A stretch of 64,000 bases of DNA, taken from an uncultured Methylococcaceae bacterium. Lineage in GTDB: Bacteria; Pseudomonadota; Gammaproteobacteria; Methylococcales; Methylomonadaceae. Position 1 is the stretch's first letter, and each line of letters opens with the position of its first letter. This document shows, piece after piece, positions 35,811 through 45,453 of this stretch. The stretch covers positions 1 to 64,000 of the forward strand of contig CAIYRS010000055.1 in NCBI GenBank assembly GCA_903928685.1, read 5' to 3'. Under the pieces are notes generated by a model. It made no database searches. It had not been told where the DNA came from and worked only from the letters and a program-made list of their open reading frames with translations. Position numbers and translations under genes: made by a program.

Positions 35811-36724
35811 TTGGGCTCCTGATAGTTGGGTTCGCCGGGGGCAGGGGCTTCCTGAGGTTTTGGTCCCATTAGCAGGGATTGGGGTTGCGATTCCAGTAAA
35901 TCGGCGGCGCGTTTAATTTGCCCGCTGGTGGCTTGCAAGTCGGTCAGCAATTGGTTGAGTTTGGGCAAGGTAGTGCTGTTAATTTGTGCGCCCGCTGCGG
36001 TGCCGGTATCGGCAAGTCGGCTGGCTTTTAAGCTAAGGTCTTGCGCGGTTTTCGATAAGCCTGCCAAATCTTTGGTTAAGCTATTGATATTCTGTAAAGT
36101 TTGGTGGGCATCTTTACTTAAGCTGGGCACTTCCATTAAAGCTTTGTCGACGCTGTGCTCTAAGGATTCCAGTTTTTCGGTCAAGTTTTTTAAATCATTG
36201 AGAATGCTGTTGATGTTTTTTTCATTTTCGTCACTCAGTAAGGCACTCAAACGCACCATTAAATGGTCGGTTTTACGCAAGATTTCTTCACCAGAGTTCA
36301 GCAGTTTGTCGGTAAGCGATGGTTGGATGGGAATCCTAAATTTAGGGTTATCGCCAGGCGGGATGGGTTTGCTGATTTTGCCGGAATCTTCCATTTCCAA
36401 TTGGGTAAGCCCGGTTACGCCTTTGAATTGTAGGATGGCGTACACGCCTTCCGTCAGGATGATGTCTTTATCGACTTCAATGGGGATCAGGATGGTGCTG
36501 GTGTCGTTAGGGTCAAATTGGATGTTGATGACTTTGCCGACAGCAATGCCTCGGAAAAACACGATGGATTCGGGGTTAAGCCCGGATACCGTCGCATGGG
36601 TTGCAACCACATAACGGTTGCGTTCTTTTTGAAAATGCCCCAGCCACAACACGACGATAATGGTTGCAGTTACCAATCCCGTCAAAAATAGGCCGGTGAC
36701 AAGGGCGTGGTGGTTTTTAGCCAT
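35807..36724 (-). CDS. mlaD: MCE/MlaD-like lipid transport protein
   Basis: A 305-aa protein anchored by one N-terminal transmembrane helix (LVTGLFLTGLVTATIIVVLW). A single MCE domain follows (about 35-120, with FFRGIAVGKVINIQFDPND and FKGVTGLTQLEMED), then a long predicted coiled-coil of heptad Leu and Ser/Lys residues and a Pro-rich C-terminus. Members form hexameric rings carrying phospholipids between the membranes. Start overlaps the MlaF-like gene end by 8 nt. Confidence 0.88.
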   Translation of the reverse strand: MAKNHHALVTGLFLTGLVTATIIVVLWLGHFQKERNRYVVATHATVSGLNPESIVFFRGIAVGKVINIQFDPNDTSTILIPIEVDKDIILTEGVYAILQFKGVTGLTQLEMEDSGKISKPIPPGDNPKFRIPIQPSLTDKLLNSGEEILRKTDHLMVRLSALLSDENEKNINSILNDLKNLTEKLESLEHSVDKALMEVPSLSKDAHQTLQNINSLTKDLAGLSKTAQDLSLKASRLADTGTAAGAQINSTTLPKLNQLLTDLQATSGQIKRAADLLESQPQSLLMGPKPQEAPAPGEPNYQEPK

Positions 36725-37514
36725 GTTGATGCTCTTGGTATTGGAAGACGCGGGTGGCGCGCGGATTATGGAAAAATTGTTGGATGAACGGGTGCGGCAT
36801 GGCTAATACGGCGGCTAAGCTATCGTAAGCAATCAGTTGCTGCTCTGCCAATACCGCCACTTTGGTGCATAAATCCCTCAGCACATCCAAATCATGAGTG
36901 ACCATGACCACGGTGTAATTAAGCTGCTGGTGTAAGTCTGCCAACAGATCGACAAATTCTTGGCTGGCAATGGGGTCCAAGCCAGCAGTGGGTTCATCTA
37001 GCAATAATAAGCTGGGTTCTAGGATTAACGCCCTTGCCAAGGCAACGCGTTTTATCATGCCGCCAGAAAGTGCGGCGGGTTTTAGATGGGCATCTGCTGC
37101 CGTCAAGCCGACTAAGGTCAGTTTCATCAGCACTAAGCGCACGATAATATTTTCATCGGTAATGCCCAATTGCCGTAACGGGAAGGCAATGTTATCAAAG
37201 ACATCCATGGCGCTAAATAACGCGCCTTTTTGGAACAGTACCCCGCAACGTAACGCGGTGTTCTTTGGGTTTTTAACCAGACTTTCATCAAGGCGTTGTC
37301 CCATGATGGTGATTTGGCCTTCGCTGGGGGATTGCAAGCCAATCATTTCCCTGAGTAAGGTGGTTTTTCCGCAACCGGATGCGCCGACTAATCCAACAAT
37401 TTCGCCATTATTTATGCTGAGGTTGATGTTTTTATGGATGAGTTTGCTGCCGCCAAAGTCGTCATCAAAGCGTGTCCATAGGTTTTCAATTTGGATCGCG
37501 CAAAGCTTGTTCAT
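36717..37514 (-). CDS. mlaF: ABC transporter ATP-binding protein MlaF-like
   Basis: A 265-aa ATPase. Walker A is GASGCGKTTLL, the signature is LSGGMIKRVALARAL, Walker B is LLLDEPTAGLDP and the switch is VTHD. The variant signature LSGGMxKR and the Gly-Leu-Asp-Pro element are typical of Mla-type importers. A short C-terminal tail follows. It is overlapped by the MCE gene at its 3' end and by the permease at its 5' end (4 nt). Confidence 0.92.
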   Translation of the reverse strand: MNKLCAIQIENLWTRFDDDFGGSKLIHKNINLSINNGEIVGLVGASGCGKTTLLREMIGLQSPSEGQITIMGQRLDESLVKNPKNTALRCGVLFQKGALFSAMDVFDNIAFPLRQLGITDENIIVRLVLMKLTLVGLTAADAHLKPAALSGGMIKRVALARALILEPSLLLLDEPTAGLDPIASQEFVDLLADLHQQLNYTVVMVTHDLDVLRDLCTKVAVLAEQQLIAYDSLAAVLAMPHPFIQQFFHNPRATRVFQYQEHQHG

Positions 37515-38650
37515 GGCATACCCACATTCATAAACAGGATGGCGAATATGGCATCAACCATAATAACGACGGTGATGGCGGCAACCACAGAATTGGTGGT
37601 TTCATTACCTAAGCTTTCGGTATTGGGTTTGATTTTAAAGCCAAAATGGCAGGCGAGCAGGGCGATTAATAAGCCGAATACCGCGCTTTTTCCTAAGCTG
37701 ATGTAAAGGTTGGCTAAAGGGACGGTGTCTGGCATTTTGAGCAAAAACTGCCGATAACTGATGTCCAAAATGCTTTGCGCCGATAAGATGCCGCCGAACA
37801 TGGCGGCGGCGTTCGTCCAAACACTCAGTAACGGCATCACCACAATCAGTGCGGCGACTTTAGGCAGAACCAAGCGCATAGAATGGGAGATGCCTAGGGC
37901 AGACAAAGCATCTAGCTCTTCGGTGACCCGCATGATGCCGATTTGTGCGGTCATGGCGGAACCTGAGCGTCCGGCGACTAAGATGGCGGCGAGTAACGGG
38001 CCTAGTTCGCGGATGACACTCAGCCCTAAAATATTGATGATGTATATTTCCGCACCAAACATTTTTAATTGCAGCGCGGATAAATAACTCAGCACGATGC
38101 CGATCAAAAAACCCACTAGGGCGGTGATGCCTAAAGCTTTTACGCCTGCATCGTAAATCGTGTCGCTAATTTCCGCCCACGGTATTGAACGGGGATGGGT
38201 GCTGAGATAGGCGGTGTCTAGTAGTAGTTGGCCTAGCAATACTAGCAACACCGTGGCCTCGAGGCGGCAAGCGGTATAAAAACGTTTGCCTTCGCTACGC
38301 AGGTGTTGGAAAAATGGCGGCGGTATTTCGGGTGCAGGGATGACTTGTTGCTGCCAACGAGTAAACAGCTTGGTTTGCTCAGGTGTGCTGGTCAGGTTTG
38401 CGGGGAATTGTTCTTGCCACGCTTGCCAAATCAATAACGCGGCAAAACTATCTAAAACTTGGATTGCGCTGGTATCCCAATGGGAATTTTTGGCGGTTTT
38501 TGGCAATTGTTTAAGTTGTTTGCCCAGCGCAGGGTTTGCCTGTAATTGCCGTAATGTCCAGTCGCCGGAGAGCCGGATTACCGTGGTGTGGTCTTCCGTC
38601 TGAATCAGCAGTTGTGGTGTTTGGTCTTGTGCGTCAGGCTCAGCCATCAA
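37511..38650 (-). CDS. mlaE: MlaE-like ABC permease with N-terminal STAS domain
   Basis: A 379-aa protein. The first 130 residues are a soluble STAS-like domain (TVIRLSGDWTLRQL and HWDTSAIQVLDSF), and the remainder is an MlaE permease with five or six helices, including LVGFLIGIVLSYLSALQLKMFGAE and RELGPLLAAILVAGRSGSAMTAQIG. The STAS part replaces the separate MlaB subunit found in E. coli. It overlaps AI-2E protein by 4 nt. Confidence 0.9.
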   Translation of the reverse strand: MMAEPDAQDQTPQLLIQTEDHTTVIRLSGDWTLRQLQANPALGKQLKQLPKTAKNSHWDTSAIQVLDSFAALLIWQAWQEQFPANLTSTPEQTKLFTRWQQQVIPAPEIPPPFFQHLRSEGKRFYTACRLEATVLLVLLGQLLLDTAYLSTHPRSIPWAEISDTIYDAGVKALGITALVGFLIGIVLSYLSALQLKMFGAEIYIINILGLSVIRELGPLLAAILVAGRSGSAMTAQIGIMRVTEELDALSALGISHSMRLVLPKVAALIVVMPLLSVWTNAAAMFGGILSAQSILDISYRQFLLKMPDTVPLANLYISLGKSAVFGLLIALLACHFGFKIKPNTESLGNETTNSVVAAITVVIMVDAIFAILFMNVGMP

Positions 38651-39759
38651 GGGGTATTTTCATTAGAGAGATTGTCAATTTTAGGCCATGCGGTTAACAC
38701 GGCTTTTACCACGGTTGCCAGAGGGATGGCGAAAAATATCCCCCAAAAACCCCATAGGCCGCCAAAGAACAGGATTGCAATAATAATGGCGACGGCGTGT
38801 AAATTAACGGCTTCGGAAAATAACACGGGAATCAGCAGAACGGCATCTAAAGCTTGGATGACTGAATAGGCAATCACTACGTACATAAATTCATCGGCAT
38901 TTAAATCCCACTGAAAATAGGCCACTAAGATAACGGGGATAGTTACTAAAGTTGCGCCGATATAAGGGATGATGACCGATAAGCCCATGAGTACCGATAA
39001 CAGCATGGCATAGTTTAAGTTGATGCTAACAAAGGTGATGTAACTGACCAGCCAAAGTACCACCACTTCTGAGACTTTGCCACGCACATAATTGCCAATT
39101 TGCATGTCGACTTCTTGCCAGACCTTGATGGTTAAATTGCGTTCCTTGGGCATGAACTTTAAAAACCAATTGATGAATAACACTTTGTCTTTTAAAAAGA
39201 AAAATACCATCATTGGCACTAAAAATAAGTACGTTAGCGTACTGACCAAGCCCATGACCGATGCGGCGGATAGCGACAAAATGGTTTGCCCGTAGGTTAA
39301 AATTTCCCGTTGTGCGGCTAAAGTAATTTGCTGGATACGGTTTTCAGAAATCAATTTTGGGTAAATTTTAGGTAGCCGTAAAATTTCGTGTTGGGCGCGG
39401 TTGAAGATGTCGGGGAAGTTTTGGATAAGGTCGACAGTTTGCTGGGAGACGATGGGGATTAAGTAAAACAGTAAAAAACCCAAGCCCGTCATAAACCCAG
39501 AAAATACCAAGCAGACCGCAAAAAATCGCGGCATTCCCAGTTTTTCTATTTTATTAACTACACTCTCTAAGAGGTATGCTATAACGATAGAGGCAAAAAC
39601 AGGCATTAAGGAATCGGATAGATAGTAAATTAATCCGAAGCAGGCGATTAAGATGGATGCCAAAGAGACTGCTTGGGTATTAGGCAGAAATCGCCGGAAA
39701 GCATCCTTAAAATAATCTAAATGTGTGCTGCTGTTTGGATTTGTCATCATCGTTTGCAT
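38647..39759 (-). CDS. AI-2E family transporter (PerM/TqsA-like)
   Basis: A 370-aa membrane protein with about eight helices, the polytopic AI-2E exporter fold (formerly UPF0118). The helix LMGLSVIIPYIGATLVTIPVILVAYFQW and FFGGLWGFWGIFFAIPLATVVKAVL are the standard C-terminal family motifs. Despite the family name most members have unknown substrates. It is the promoter-proximal gene of the Mla-type operon, overlapping the permease by 4 nt, which suggests a role in the envelope. Confidence 0.85.
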   Translation of the reverse strand: MQTMMTNPNSSTHLDYFKDAFRRFLPNTQAVSLASILIACFGLIYYLSDSLMPVFASIVIAYLLESVVNKIEKLGMPRFFAVCLVFSGFMTGLGFLLFYLIPIVSQQTVDLIQNFPDIFNRAQHEILRLPKIYPKLISENRIQQITLAAQREILTYGQTILSLSAASVMGLVSTLTYLFLVPMMVFFFLKDKVLFINWFLKFMPKERNLTIKVWQEVDMQIGNYVRGKVSEVVVLWLVSYITFVSINLNYAMLLSVLMGLSVIIPYIGATLVTIPVILVAYFQWDLNADEFMYVVIAYSVIQALDAVLLIPVLFSEAVNLHAVAIIIAILFFGGLWGFWGIFFAIPLATVVKAVLTAWPKIDNLSNENTP

Positions 39760-39873
39760 ATTTTTGTGGTTGTATAAGCTATTCTACAACCAACATCGCT
39801 GTTCTAGGGGATGATTTTGAATTGCCAAAACCATCCCTTACAATACCCTTAACCCCACAATCTGGAATTAGAC

Positions 39874-40830
39874 ATGAGAATTGATGTATTTAACGGTGAT
39901 GCGGATGGTATTTGCGCTTTAGTCCAATTGCATTTGGCTGAACCACGGCAAGCAAAATTGGTGACGGGTATTAAACGGGATATTCAACTTCTGCAACAAA
40001 TCACCGTAGAAAGCGGCGATGAGGTGACGGTGTTGGATATTTCTATGGATAAAAACCGCACCGCTTTAGATCAAATACTGGCGAAAGGCGCTAAGGTTTT
40101 ATATGTCGATCACCATCAAGCGGGCGACATTCCAAGCCATCCAAACCTGCATGCGATTATTGATACCGATGCTAATGTTTGTACGAGCTTATTGGTGAAT
40201 AACTATTTGCAAGGCAAATTCAGTGAATGGGCAATCACCGCCGCATTTGGCGATAACCTGATAGATAGTGCCAATAAAACCGCGCAACCTTTGGGATTGT
40301 CTGAAGTTGAGCTTAAAAAACTCAATGATTTAGGGGTTTGCATCAATTACAACGGCTATGGCGGCAGTCTTGCTGATTTGCATTTTGCCCCTGACGCCTT
40401 GTTTAAGGAATTGGTGCCATTTGCATCGCCGTTTCAGTTTATGCAAGAAAATGCTGACATCTATAATAAATTGCTGGCAGGTTATGATGATGATATGGCA
40501 CAGGCATTGCATACGCCAACTGAGTATGAAAGCGATGCAGTTGCCGTGTATATATTGCCTGATGAAGCCTGGGCTAGACGTATCAGCGGCGTTTTTGGCA
40601 ATGAATTAGCCAATCAAAAACCGGATCGCGCCCATGCGGTATTCAGTTTTACTGAAAAAGGCGATTATCAAATCAGTGTCCGCGCACCCTTAACCAATAA
40701 AACGGGTGCTGATGAATTATGTTCACAATTTCCAACAGGAGGTGGCCGGAAAAGTGCCGCAGGAATTAATCACCTACCTTTAGATCAATTAGCTGTGTTT
40801 ATAACCGCGTTTGAGGAAAAATACCGTTAA
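39874..40830 (+). CDS. DHH/DHHA1 family phosphoesterase
   Basis: A 318-aa metal-dependent phosphoesterase of the DHH superfamily. Motifs FNGDADGICALV, VLDIS, VDHHQAGD and the C-terminal DHHA1 GGGRKSAAGIN box are visible. Family members include nanoRNases and cyclic-dinucleotide phosphodiesterases; the RecJ-like length is absent. No GGDEF or membrane segment is fused. It lies divergent from the Mla operon and 90 nt before cysC. Substrate cannot be set by eye. Confidence 0.82.
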   Translation: MRIDVFNGDADGICALVQLHLAEPRQAKLVTGIKRDIQLLQQITVESGDEVTVLDISMDKNRTALDQILAKGAKVLYVDHHQAGDIPSHPNLHAIIDTDANVCTSLLVNNYLQGKFSEWAITAAFGDNLIDSANKTAQPLGLSEVELKKLNDLGVCINYNGYGGSLADLHFAPDALFKELVPFASPFQFMQENADIYNKLLAGYDDDMAQALHTPTEYESDAVAVYILPDEAWARRISGVFGNELANQKPDRAHAVFSFTEKGDYQISVRAPLTNKTGADELCSQFPTGGGRKSAAGINHLPLDQLAVFITAFEEKYR

Positions 40831-40919
40831 TTAACTGTAATTTAAAGTAGCTCTATTGTTGGTTATCGCTCATTAAAGTTACCAACTGTTTGTTTAAATT
40901 TCTTATCTGAATTTGACTC

Positions 40920-41540
40920 ATGAATACACCCACTAAAAGCACCAACACCGTTTGGCATCATGCCACTGTAACCCGCGCTGACAGAGAAAGACTCCACAAA
41001 CATAAAAGCGTCATTATTTGGTTTACTGGCTTGTCTGGATCAGGCAAATCCACGTTGGCGCATGCGGTTGAAGATTATTTACATGACCATGGTATTTCTA
41101 CGTTTGTATTGGATGGTGACAATGTCCGCCATGGTTTGTGCAGTGATTTAACTTTTAACGATCTTGATCGGGTGGAAAATATCCGCCGTATTGGTGAAGT
41201 GGCTAAGTTAATTATTGAGTCTGGCGTCATCACTTTGACAGCGTTTATATCGCCGTTCAAATCAGATCGTAATGCGGCAAGATGCTTGGTACCGCACGGT
41301 GATTTTATAGAAATTCACTGCCAATGCCCTATTGAAACCTGTGAACAGCGTGATGTAAAAGGCTTGTATAAAAAAGCCCGTGCTGGTGAAATTCCTTTCT
41401 TTACGGGCATTGATTCTCCTTATGAAGCTCCTGAAAAACCAGAGCTAGTTGTTAATACCCATGACCAGTCTTTGGCAGAAAGCGTCCAATGCGTTATCAA
41501 TTTATTGAAAGAACGCGGCATTATCAACGCTTCAAACTAA
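40920..41540 (+). CDS. cysC: Adenylylsulfate kinase
   Basis: Phosphorylates APS to PAPS in sulfate assimilation, 206 aa. It has the P-loop [12 protein letters not shown], the [10 protein letters not shown] and [11 protein letters not shown] motifs, ISPFKSDR and [12 protein letters not shown], all family landmarks. It is monofunctional (no ATP sulfurylase domain). No cysD, cysN or cysH lies nearby, so it is an isolated copy here. A hairpin follows the stop. Confidence 0.96.
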   Translation: MNTPTKSTNTVWHHATVTRADRERLHKHKSVIIWFTGLSGSGKSTLAHAVEDYLHDHGISTFVLDGDNVRHGLCSDLTFNDLDRVENIRRIGEVAKLIIESGVITLTAFISPFKSDRNAARCLVPHGDFIEIHCQCPIETCEQRDVKGLYKKARAGEIPFFTGIDSPYEAPEKPELVVNTHDQSLAESVQCVINLLKERGIINASN

Positions 41541-41549
41541 AGGATAAAT

Positions 41550-41574
41550 GCCCGGTAGCGACTGCTTACCGGGC
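41550..41574 (+). terminator. Terminator-like hairpin after cysC
   Basis: GCCCGGTA (41550-41557) pairs with TACCGGGC (41567-41574) around an AGCGACTGC loop, 9 nt after the cysC stop. The trailing sequence (GTATTCCCC) lacks a convincing U-tract, so efficiency is uncertain. Confidence 0.5.
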
Positions 41575-41755
41575 GTATTCCCCGCCCAAAAACCCTCTTT
41601 AGCCGTTCCAGCTTAGTCTTAGATGCGTTCTGCAAAATAACAACAGCAACCGACGCGTTCCGCAAATCTGTTACAATACCCGCCTATCAAACAAATTGAT
41701 GGTTTTATTACCTATCAATAGCCGCTTAGCCTAAACCTCATCAGTAGAAAAATCA

Positions 41756-43555
41756 GTGGATTTAAAACATATCAGAAACTTCTCCATCATTGCCCATATC
41801 GATCACGGAAAATCGACATTGGCTGACCGATTTATCCAAATTTGTGGCGGATTGAGTGACCGCGAAATGTCTGCCCAAGTTTTGGATTCCATGGATTTAG
41901 AACGCGAACGCGGCATTACCATTAAGGCGCAAAGCGTTACCTTGGACTATAAAGCGCAAGATGGCGAGATTTACCAACTCAATTTCATTGATACGCCAGG
42001 CCATGTGGATTTTTCTTATGAAGTATCCCGCTCGTTAGCCGCTTGTGAAGGTGCGTTGCTGGTGGTTGATGCGGCCCAAGGTGTCGAAGCGCAAAGTGTC
42101 GCCAATTGTTACACCGCGATAGAACAAGGTTTGGAAGTTGTGCCCGTGCTAAATAAAATCGATTTGCCGTCAGCCGAACCTGAACGGGTGCAAGCGGAAA
42201 TCGAAGAAGTCATTGGCATCCCAGCTGATGAAGCGTTAATGATAAGTGCCAAAACGGGTATCGGCGTTAAAGATGTATTGGAACAATTGGTACTAAAAGT
42301 ACCGCCGCCACAAGGCGAAATTGATGGCCCGCTGCAAGCGCTGATTATCGACTCTTGGTTCGATAGCTATCTTGGTGTTGTGTCGCTGGTACGGATTGTC
42401 CACGGCAGTATCCGCCGCAAACAAAAAATCACCATCATGTCCACGGGCAAGTCTTTTCTTGCCGAAAAAGTGGGCGTATTCACTCCTAAGCGCTTAGAAA
42501 AAGAGCTGCTAAATACGGGCGAAGTCGGTTTTTTGGTGGCAGGCATTAAAGATATTTTTGGCGCGCCAGTCGGCGATACCATCACTTGGACAGATAAGCC
42601 TGCCCAAGAGCCGCTCACTGGTTTCCAACGGGTACAGCCACGGGTTTTCGCAGGCCTATATCCGGTTAGTTCCGATGATTACGAAGAATTACGCGAAGCC
42701 CTAAACAAGCTCAACCTTAATGATGCTGCCTTGCAATTTGAGCCAGAAACCTCCCAAGCTTTAGGTTTCGGTTTCCGCTGCGGCTTTTTGGGCATGCTGC
42801 ATATGGAAATCGTGCAAGAACGCTTGGAACGCGAATACAACGTTGACTTAATCACCACCGCACCAACCGTAGTTTATGAAGTCATTACTCACAATGGCGA
42901 AGTGTTGATGGTTGATAACCCCGCTAAGTTGCCGGATATGGGCACGATTAAAGACATCCGCGAGCCGATTATCCGCGCCAATGTTCTCGTACCGGAAACC
43001 TATCTAGGCAGTGTGATGACCTTGTGTATCGAAAAACGCGGTGTGCAAAAAGATATGCAATTTGCTGGACGACAAGTCTCCCTACACTATGAAATGCCCT
43101 TGAGCGAAGTGGTATTGGACTTTTTTGATCGACTAAAATCGGTTAGCCGTGGCTTCGCTTCCTTTGATTACGAATTCTTGCGTTTCCAAGAAGCTGATTT
43201 GGTAAAGTTGGACGTACTGATTAACGGCGATAAAGTCGATGCCTTATCTACTATTGTGCATCGGGAAATGAGCCAAAATCGCGGGCGTGATTTGGTGGAA
43301 AAAATGAAAGATTTGATTCCACGGCAAATGTACGAAGTCGCCATCCAAGCAGCCATCGGCTCAAAAGTAATTGCCCGCTCCACCGTTAAGGCCATGCGTA
43401 AAAACGTTATTGCCAAATGTTACGGTGGTGATATTAGCCGTAAGAAAAAGTTGCTGGAAAAACAAAAAGCCGGAAAAAAACGCATGAAACAAGTGGGCAA
43501 TATCGAAATCCCCCAAGAAGCCTTTTTAGCGGTATTGCAGCTTAATAAGGAATAG
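41756..43555 (+). CDS. lepA: Elongation factor 4 (LepA)
   Basis: Back-translocating ribosomal GTPase, 599 aa, starting with GTG 41756. G1 is [10 protein letters not shown]3 is DTPGHVD, G4 is NKID, and the C-terminal [32 protein letters not shown] tail ([16 protein letters not shown] and IEIPQEAF visible) is diagnostic. It is first in the lepA-lepB-DUF4845-rnc-era-recO-pdxJ run, whose order is conserved among gammaproteobacteria. Confidence 0.98.
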   Translation: MDLKHIRNFSIIAHIDHGKSTLADRFIQICGGLSDREMSAQVLDSMDLERERGITIKAQSVTLDYKAQDGEIYQLNFIDTPGHVDFSYEVSRSLAACEGALLVVDAAQGVEAQSVANCYTAIEQGLEVVPVLNKIDLPSAEPERVQAEIEEVIGIPADEALMISAKTGIGVKDVLEQLVLKVPPPQGEIDGPLQALIIDSWFDSYLGVVSLVRIVHGSIRRKQKITIMSTGKSFLAEKVGVFTPKRLEKELLNTGEVGFLVAGIKDIFGAPVGDTITWTDKPAQEPLTGFQRVQPRVFAGLYPVSSDDYEELREALNKLNLNDAALQFEPETSQALGFGFRCGFLGMLHMEIVQERLEREYNVDLITTAPTVVYEVITHNGEVLMVDNPAKLPDMGTIKDIREPIIRANVLVPETYLGSVMTLCIEKRGVQKDMQFAGRQVSLHYEMPLSEVVLDFFDRLKSVSRGFASFDYEFLRFQEADLVKLDVLINGDKVDALSTIVHREMSQNRGRDLVEKMKDLIPRQMYEVAIQAAIGSKVIARSTVKAMRKNVIAKCYGGDISRKKKLLEKQKAGKKRMKQVGNIEIPQEAFLAVLQLNKE

Positions 43556-43603
43556 TTTTCCCCATAAACACATTCTTAACTTTAACCCCTTACCAAATAG
43601 ATT

Positions 43604-44380
43604 ATGGACTACGATTTTTCTTTTTTTTTGCTGTTGGGTACGGTAGTCACCGGTATTGTTTGGGGTGGTTATCTGTTAATGCTGAAATCCAAAGGCGAAA
43701 CCTTCAGTGAAGACAACGAGCCAGTATTAGTCGAATACGCCCGCTCATTTTTCCCCGTTTTACTAATAGTATTGCTGCTTCGGTCATTTATTGCCGAGCC
43801 ATTCCGCATCCCCTCTGGATCAATGATGCCGACCTTATTGGTGGGCGATTTTATTTTGGTCAACAAGTTTACCTACGGCATCCGTTTGCCTGTTATCAAC
43901 ACCAAAATAATTGCCCTCAATGAACCTAAACATGGCGATATTGTGGTGTTCCGTTATCCTAAAGACCCAACTGTTGATTACATCAAACGGGTAATTGGTC
44001 TGCCAGGCGATAAAGTGGTTTATGAAAATAAACGCTTAACCATTAATGGCAAGGCAATTAATGAAATTGCCTTAGGGCAATACCAAGGCTTTGGTCAAGG
44101 CGCAGATATGACGGGCGCGGAACATTTTTCCGAAGATTTGCTGGGTATTGAACACAGCATCCTCAACCGTCCAGGGGCAATGTCAGCAGAAGGCGTTTAT
44201 ATCGTGCCGGAAGGCCAATATTTAGTGATGGGCGATAATCGCGACAACAGCAATGATGGCCGCTATTGGGGCTTTGTTCCTGAGCAGAATTTAGTCGGTA
44301 AAGCCTTTTTCATTTGGATGAGCTGGGATTGGCAGCATAAAGGCATAGGCTTTGACCGTATTGGCACAATCCTTAAATAA
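43604..44380 (+). CDS. lepB: Signal peptidase I
   Basis: Cleaves Sec and Tat signal peptides at the outer face of the inner membrane, 258 aa. Two N-terminal transmembrane helices are followed by the catalytic Ser in RIPSGSMMPTLLVGD and the general-base Lys in DYIKRVIGLPGD, plus the GDNRDNSNDGRYWGFV box. The gene follows lepA by 48 nt, as in most gammaproteobacteria. Confidence 0.97.
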   Translation: MDYDFSFFLLLGTVVTGIVWGGYLLMLKSKGETFSEDNEPVLVEYARSFFPVLLIVLLLRSFIAEPFRIPSGSMMPTLLVGDFILVNKFTYGIRLPVINTKIIALNEPKHGDIVVFRYPKDPTVDYIKRVIGLPGDKVVYENKRLTINGKAINEIALGQYQGFGQGADMTGAEHFSEDLLGIEHSILNRPGAMSAEGVYIVPEGQYLVMGDNRDNSNDGRYWGFVPEQNLVGKAFFIWMSWDWQHKGIGFDRIGTILK

Positions 44381-44398
44381 TTCAGTTGGGAGATATAC

Positions 44399-44773
44399 AT
44401 GCAAACATTAAGCAAACAACAAGGTTTAACTTTGATTTCGATGATTGTCGTTTTGGCTGTATGCGGTTTTTTACTGATGTTGGTTTTGAAAATTGGTCCA
44501 ATTTATTTGGATCATAGTAAAGTAATCAATGCCTTGGAAGGTATAAAAGAAAGTACCGACATTGCTACCAAAACACCTACAGAAATAAAAGAAATGTTAA
44601 GAAAACGTTTTGATGCCAGTTATGTATACGATGCAACTGAAAATGAAGTGAATATCGTTAAAGACGGCGCATATTTGAAAATTGAGATGGATTATCAGGT
44701 TGTCAAGCCAATTGTAGGTAATTTAAGCGTTGTAGTAGATTTTGACGATGTCATTGAGGTTGGCCAACAGTGA
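44399..44773 (+). CDS. DUF4845 family membrane protein
   Basis: A 124-aa protein with one N-terminal pilin-like hydrophobic helix (KQQGLTLISMIVVLAVCGFLLM) and a small soluble domain. DUF4845 proteins regularly sit between lepB and rnc and have no known function. The stop overlaps the rnc start by 4 nt, implying translational coupling. The GLTLISM segment superficially resembles a prepilin peptidase site but lacks Glu5. Confidence 0.85.
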   Translation: MQTLSKQQGLTLISMIVVLAVCGFLLMLVLKIGPIYLDHSKVINALEGIKESTDIATKTPTEIKEMLRKRFDASYVYDATENEVNIVKDGAYLKIEMDYQVVKPIVGNLSVVVDFDDVIEVGQQ

Positions 44774-45453
44774 TAAAAGCCCCGGAAATTTTGTGCCAAC
44801 AGTTGGGGTTGCATTTTAACCAACCAGAGCTTTTTATTAAGGCGATTACCCATCGTAGTGCTGGCGCAAAAAATAATGAACGCCTAGAATTTTTAGGTGA
44901 TGCCATTTTAGGCTTTGTTGTTGCCCAAAAATTGTATGAACTTTTCCCCGATGCCAGCGAAGGCAGCTTAAGCCGTTTACGTGCAAGTTTAGTGAATGAA
45001 ACCTCATTAGCAGAACTGGCAAGGCAACATAAACTGGGCGAGTACTTACGCTTAGGGCAGGGCGAGCTAAAAAGTGGTGGCTTCCGGCGTGACTCCATTT
45101 TATCGGATGCAATGGAAGCCATCATGGGTGCTTTGTATAAAGATCAAGGCATTGCCGTGTGCCAACAATGGATTGAAAACTTGTTTGCGGAAAAATTTCA
45201 AAGCCTGTCATTAAGCAGTGGACAAAAAGACCCCAAAACCCGATTGCAAGAACTGATGCAAGCCAAGCGCTTGGAGCTGCCCGAATACACCATGTTGACC
45301 ATGACCGGGCCCTCGCATGAACAAACCTTCAAAGTCAAATGCACCATCTCGTTACTCAGCGACGCCACTATCGGTGTCGGCATCTCCAGAAGAAAAGCTG
45401 AACAAGCCTCAGCAGAACAAATGCTGGAATTATTAGACAAGGCAAATCAATGA
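44770..45453 (+). CDS. rnc: Ribonuclease III
   Basis: Double-strand RNA endonuclease for rRNA and mRNA processing, 227 aa, starting at a GTG inside the preceding stop. The signature NERLEFLGDAILG, the second metal site SDAMEAIMGALY and a C-terminal double-stranded RNA-binding domain (DPKTRLQELMQ through GISRRKAEQASAEQML) are complete. It overlaps era by 4 nt. Confidence 0.98.
   Translation: MIKAPEILCQQLGLHFNQPELFIKAITHRSAGAKNNERLEFLGDAILGFVVAQKLYELFPDASEGSLSRLRASLVNETSLAELARQHKLGEYLRLGQGELKSGGFRRDSILSDAMEAIMGALYKDQGIAVCQQWIENLFAEKFQSLSLSSGQKDPKTRLQELMQAKRLELPEYTMLTMTGPSHEQTFKVKCTISLLSDATIGVGISRRKAEQASAEQMLELLDKANQ

Noticed and set aside
44399-44773. DUF4845 protein as a pseudopilin
   Set aside because: The N-terminus GLTLISMIVVL looks prepilin-like but lacks Glu5, and its place between lepB and rnc is that of DUF4845.
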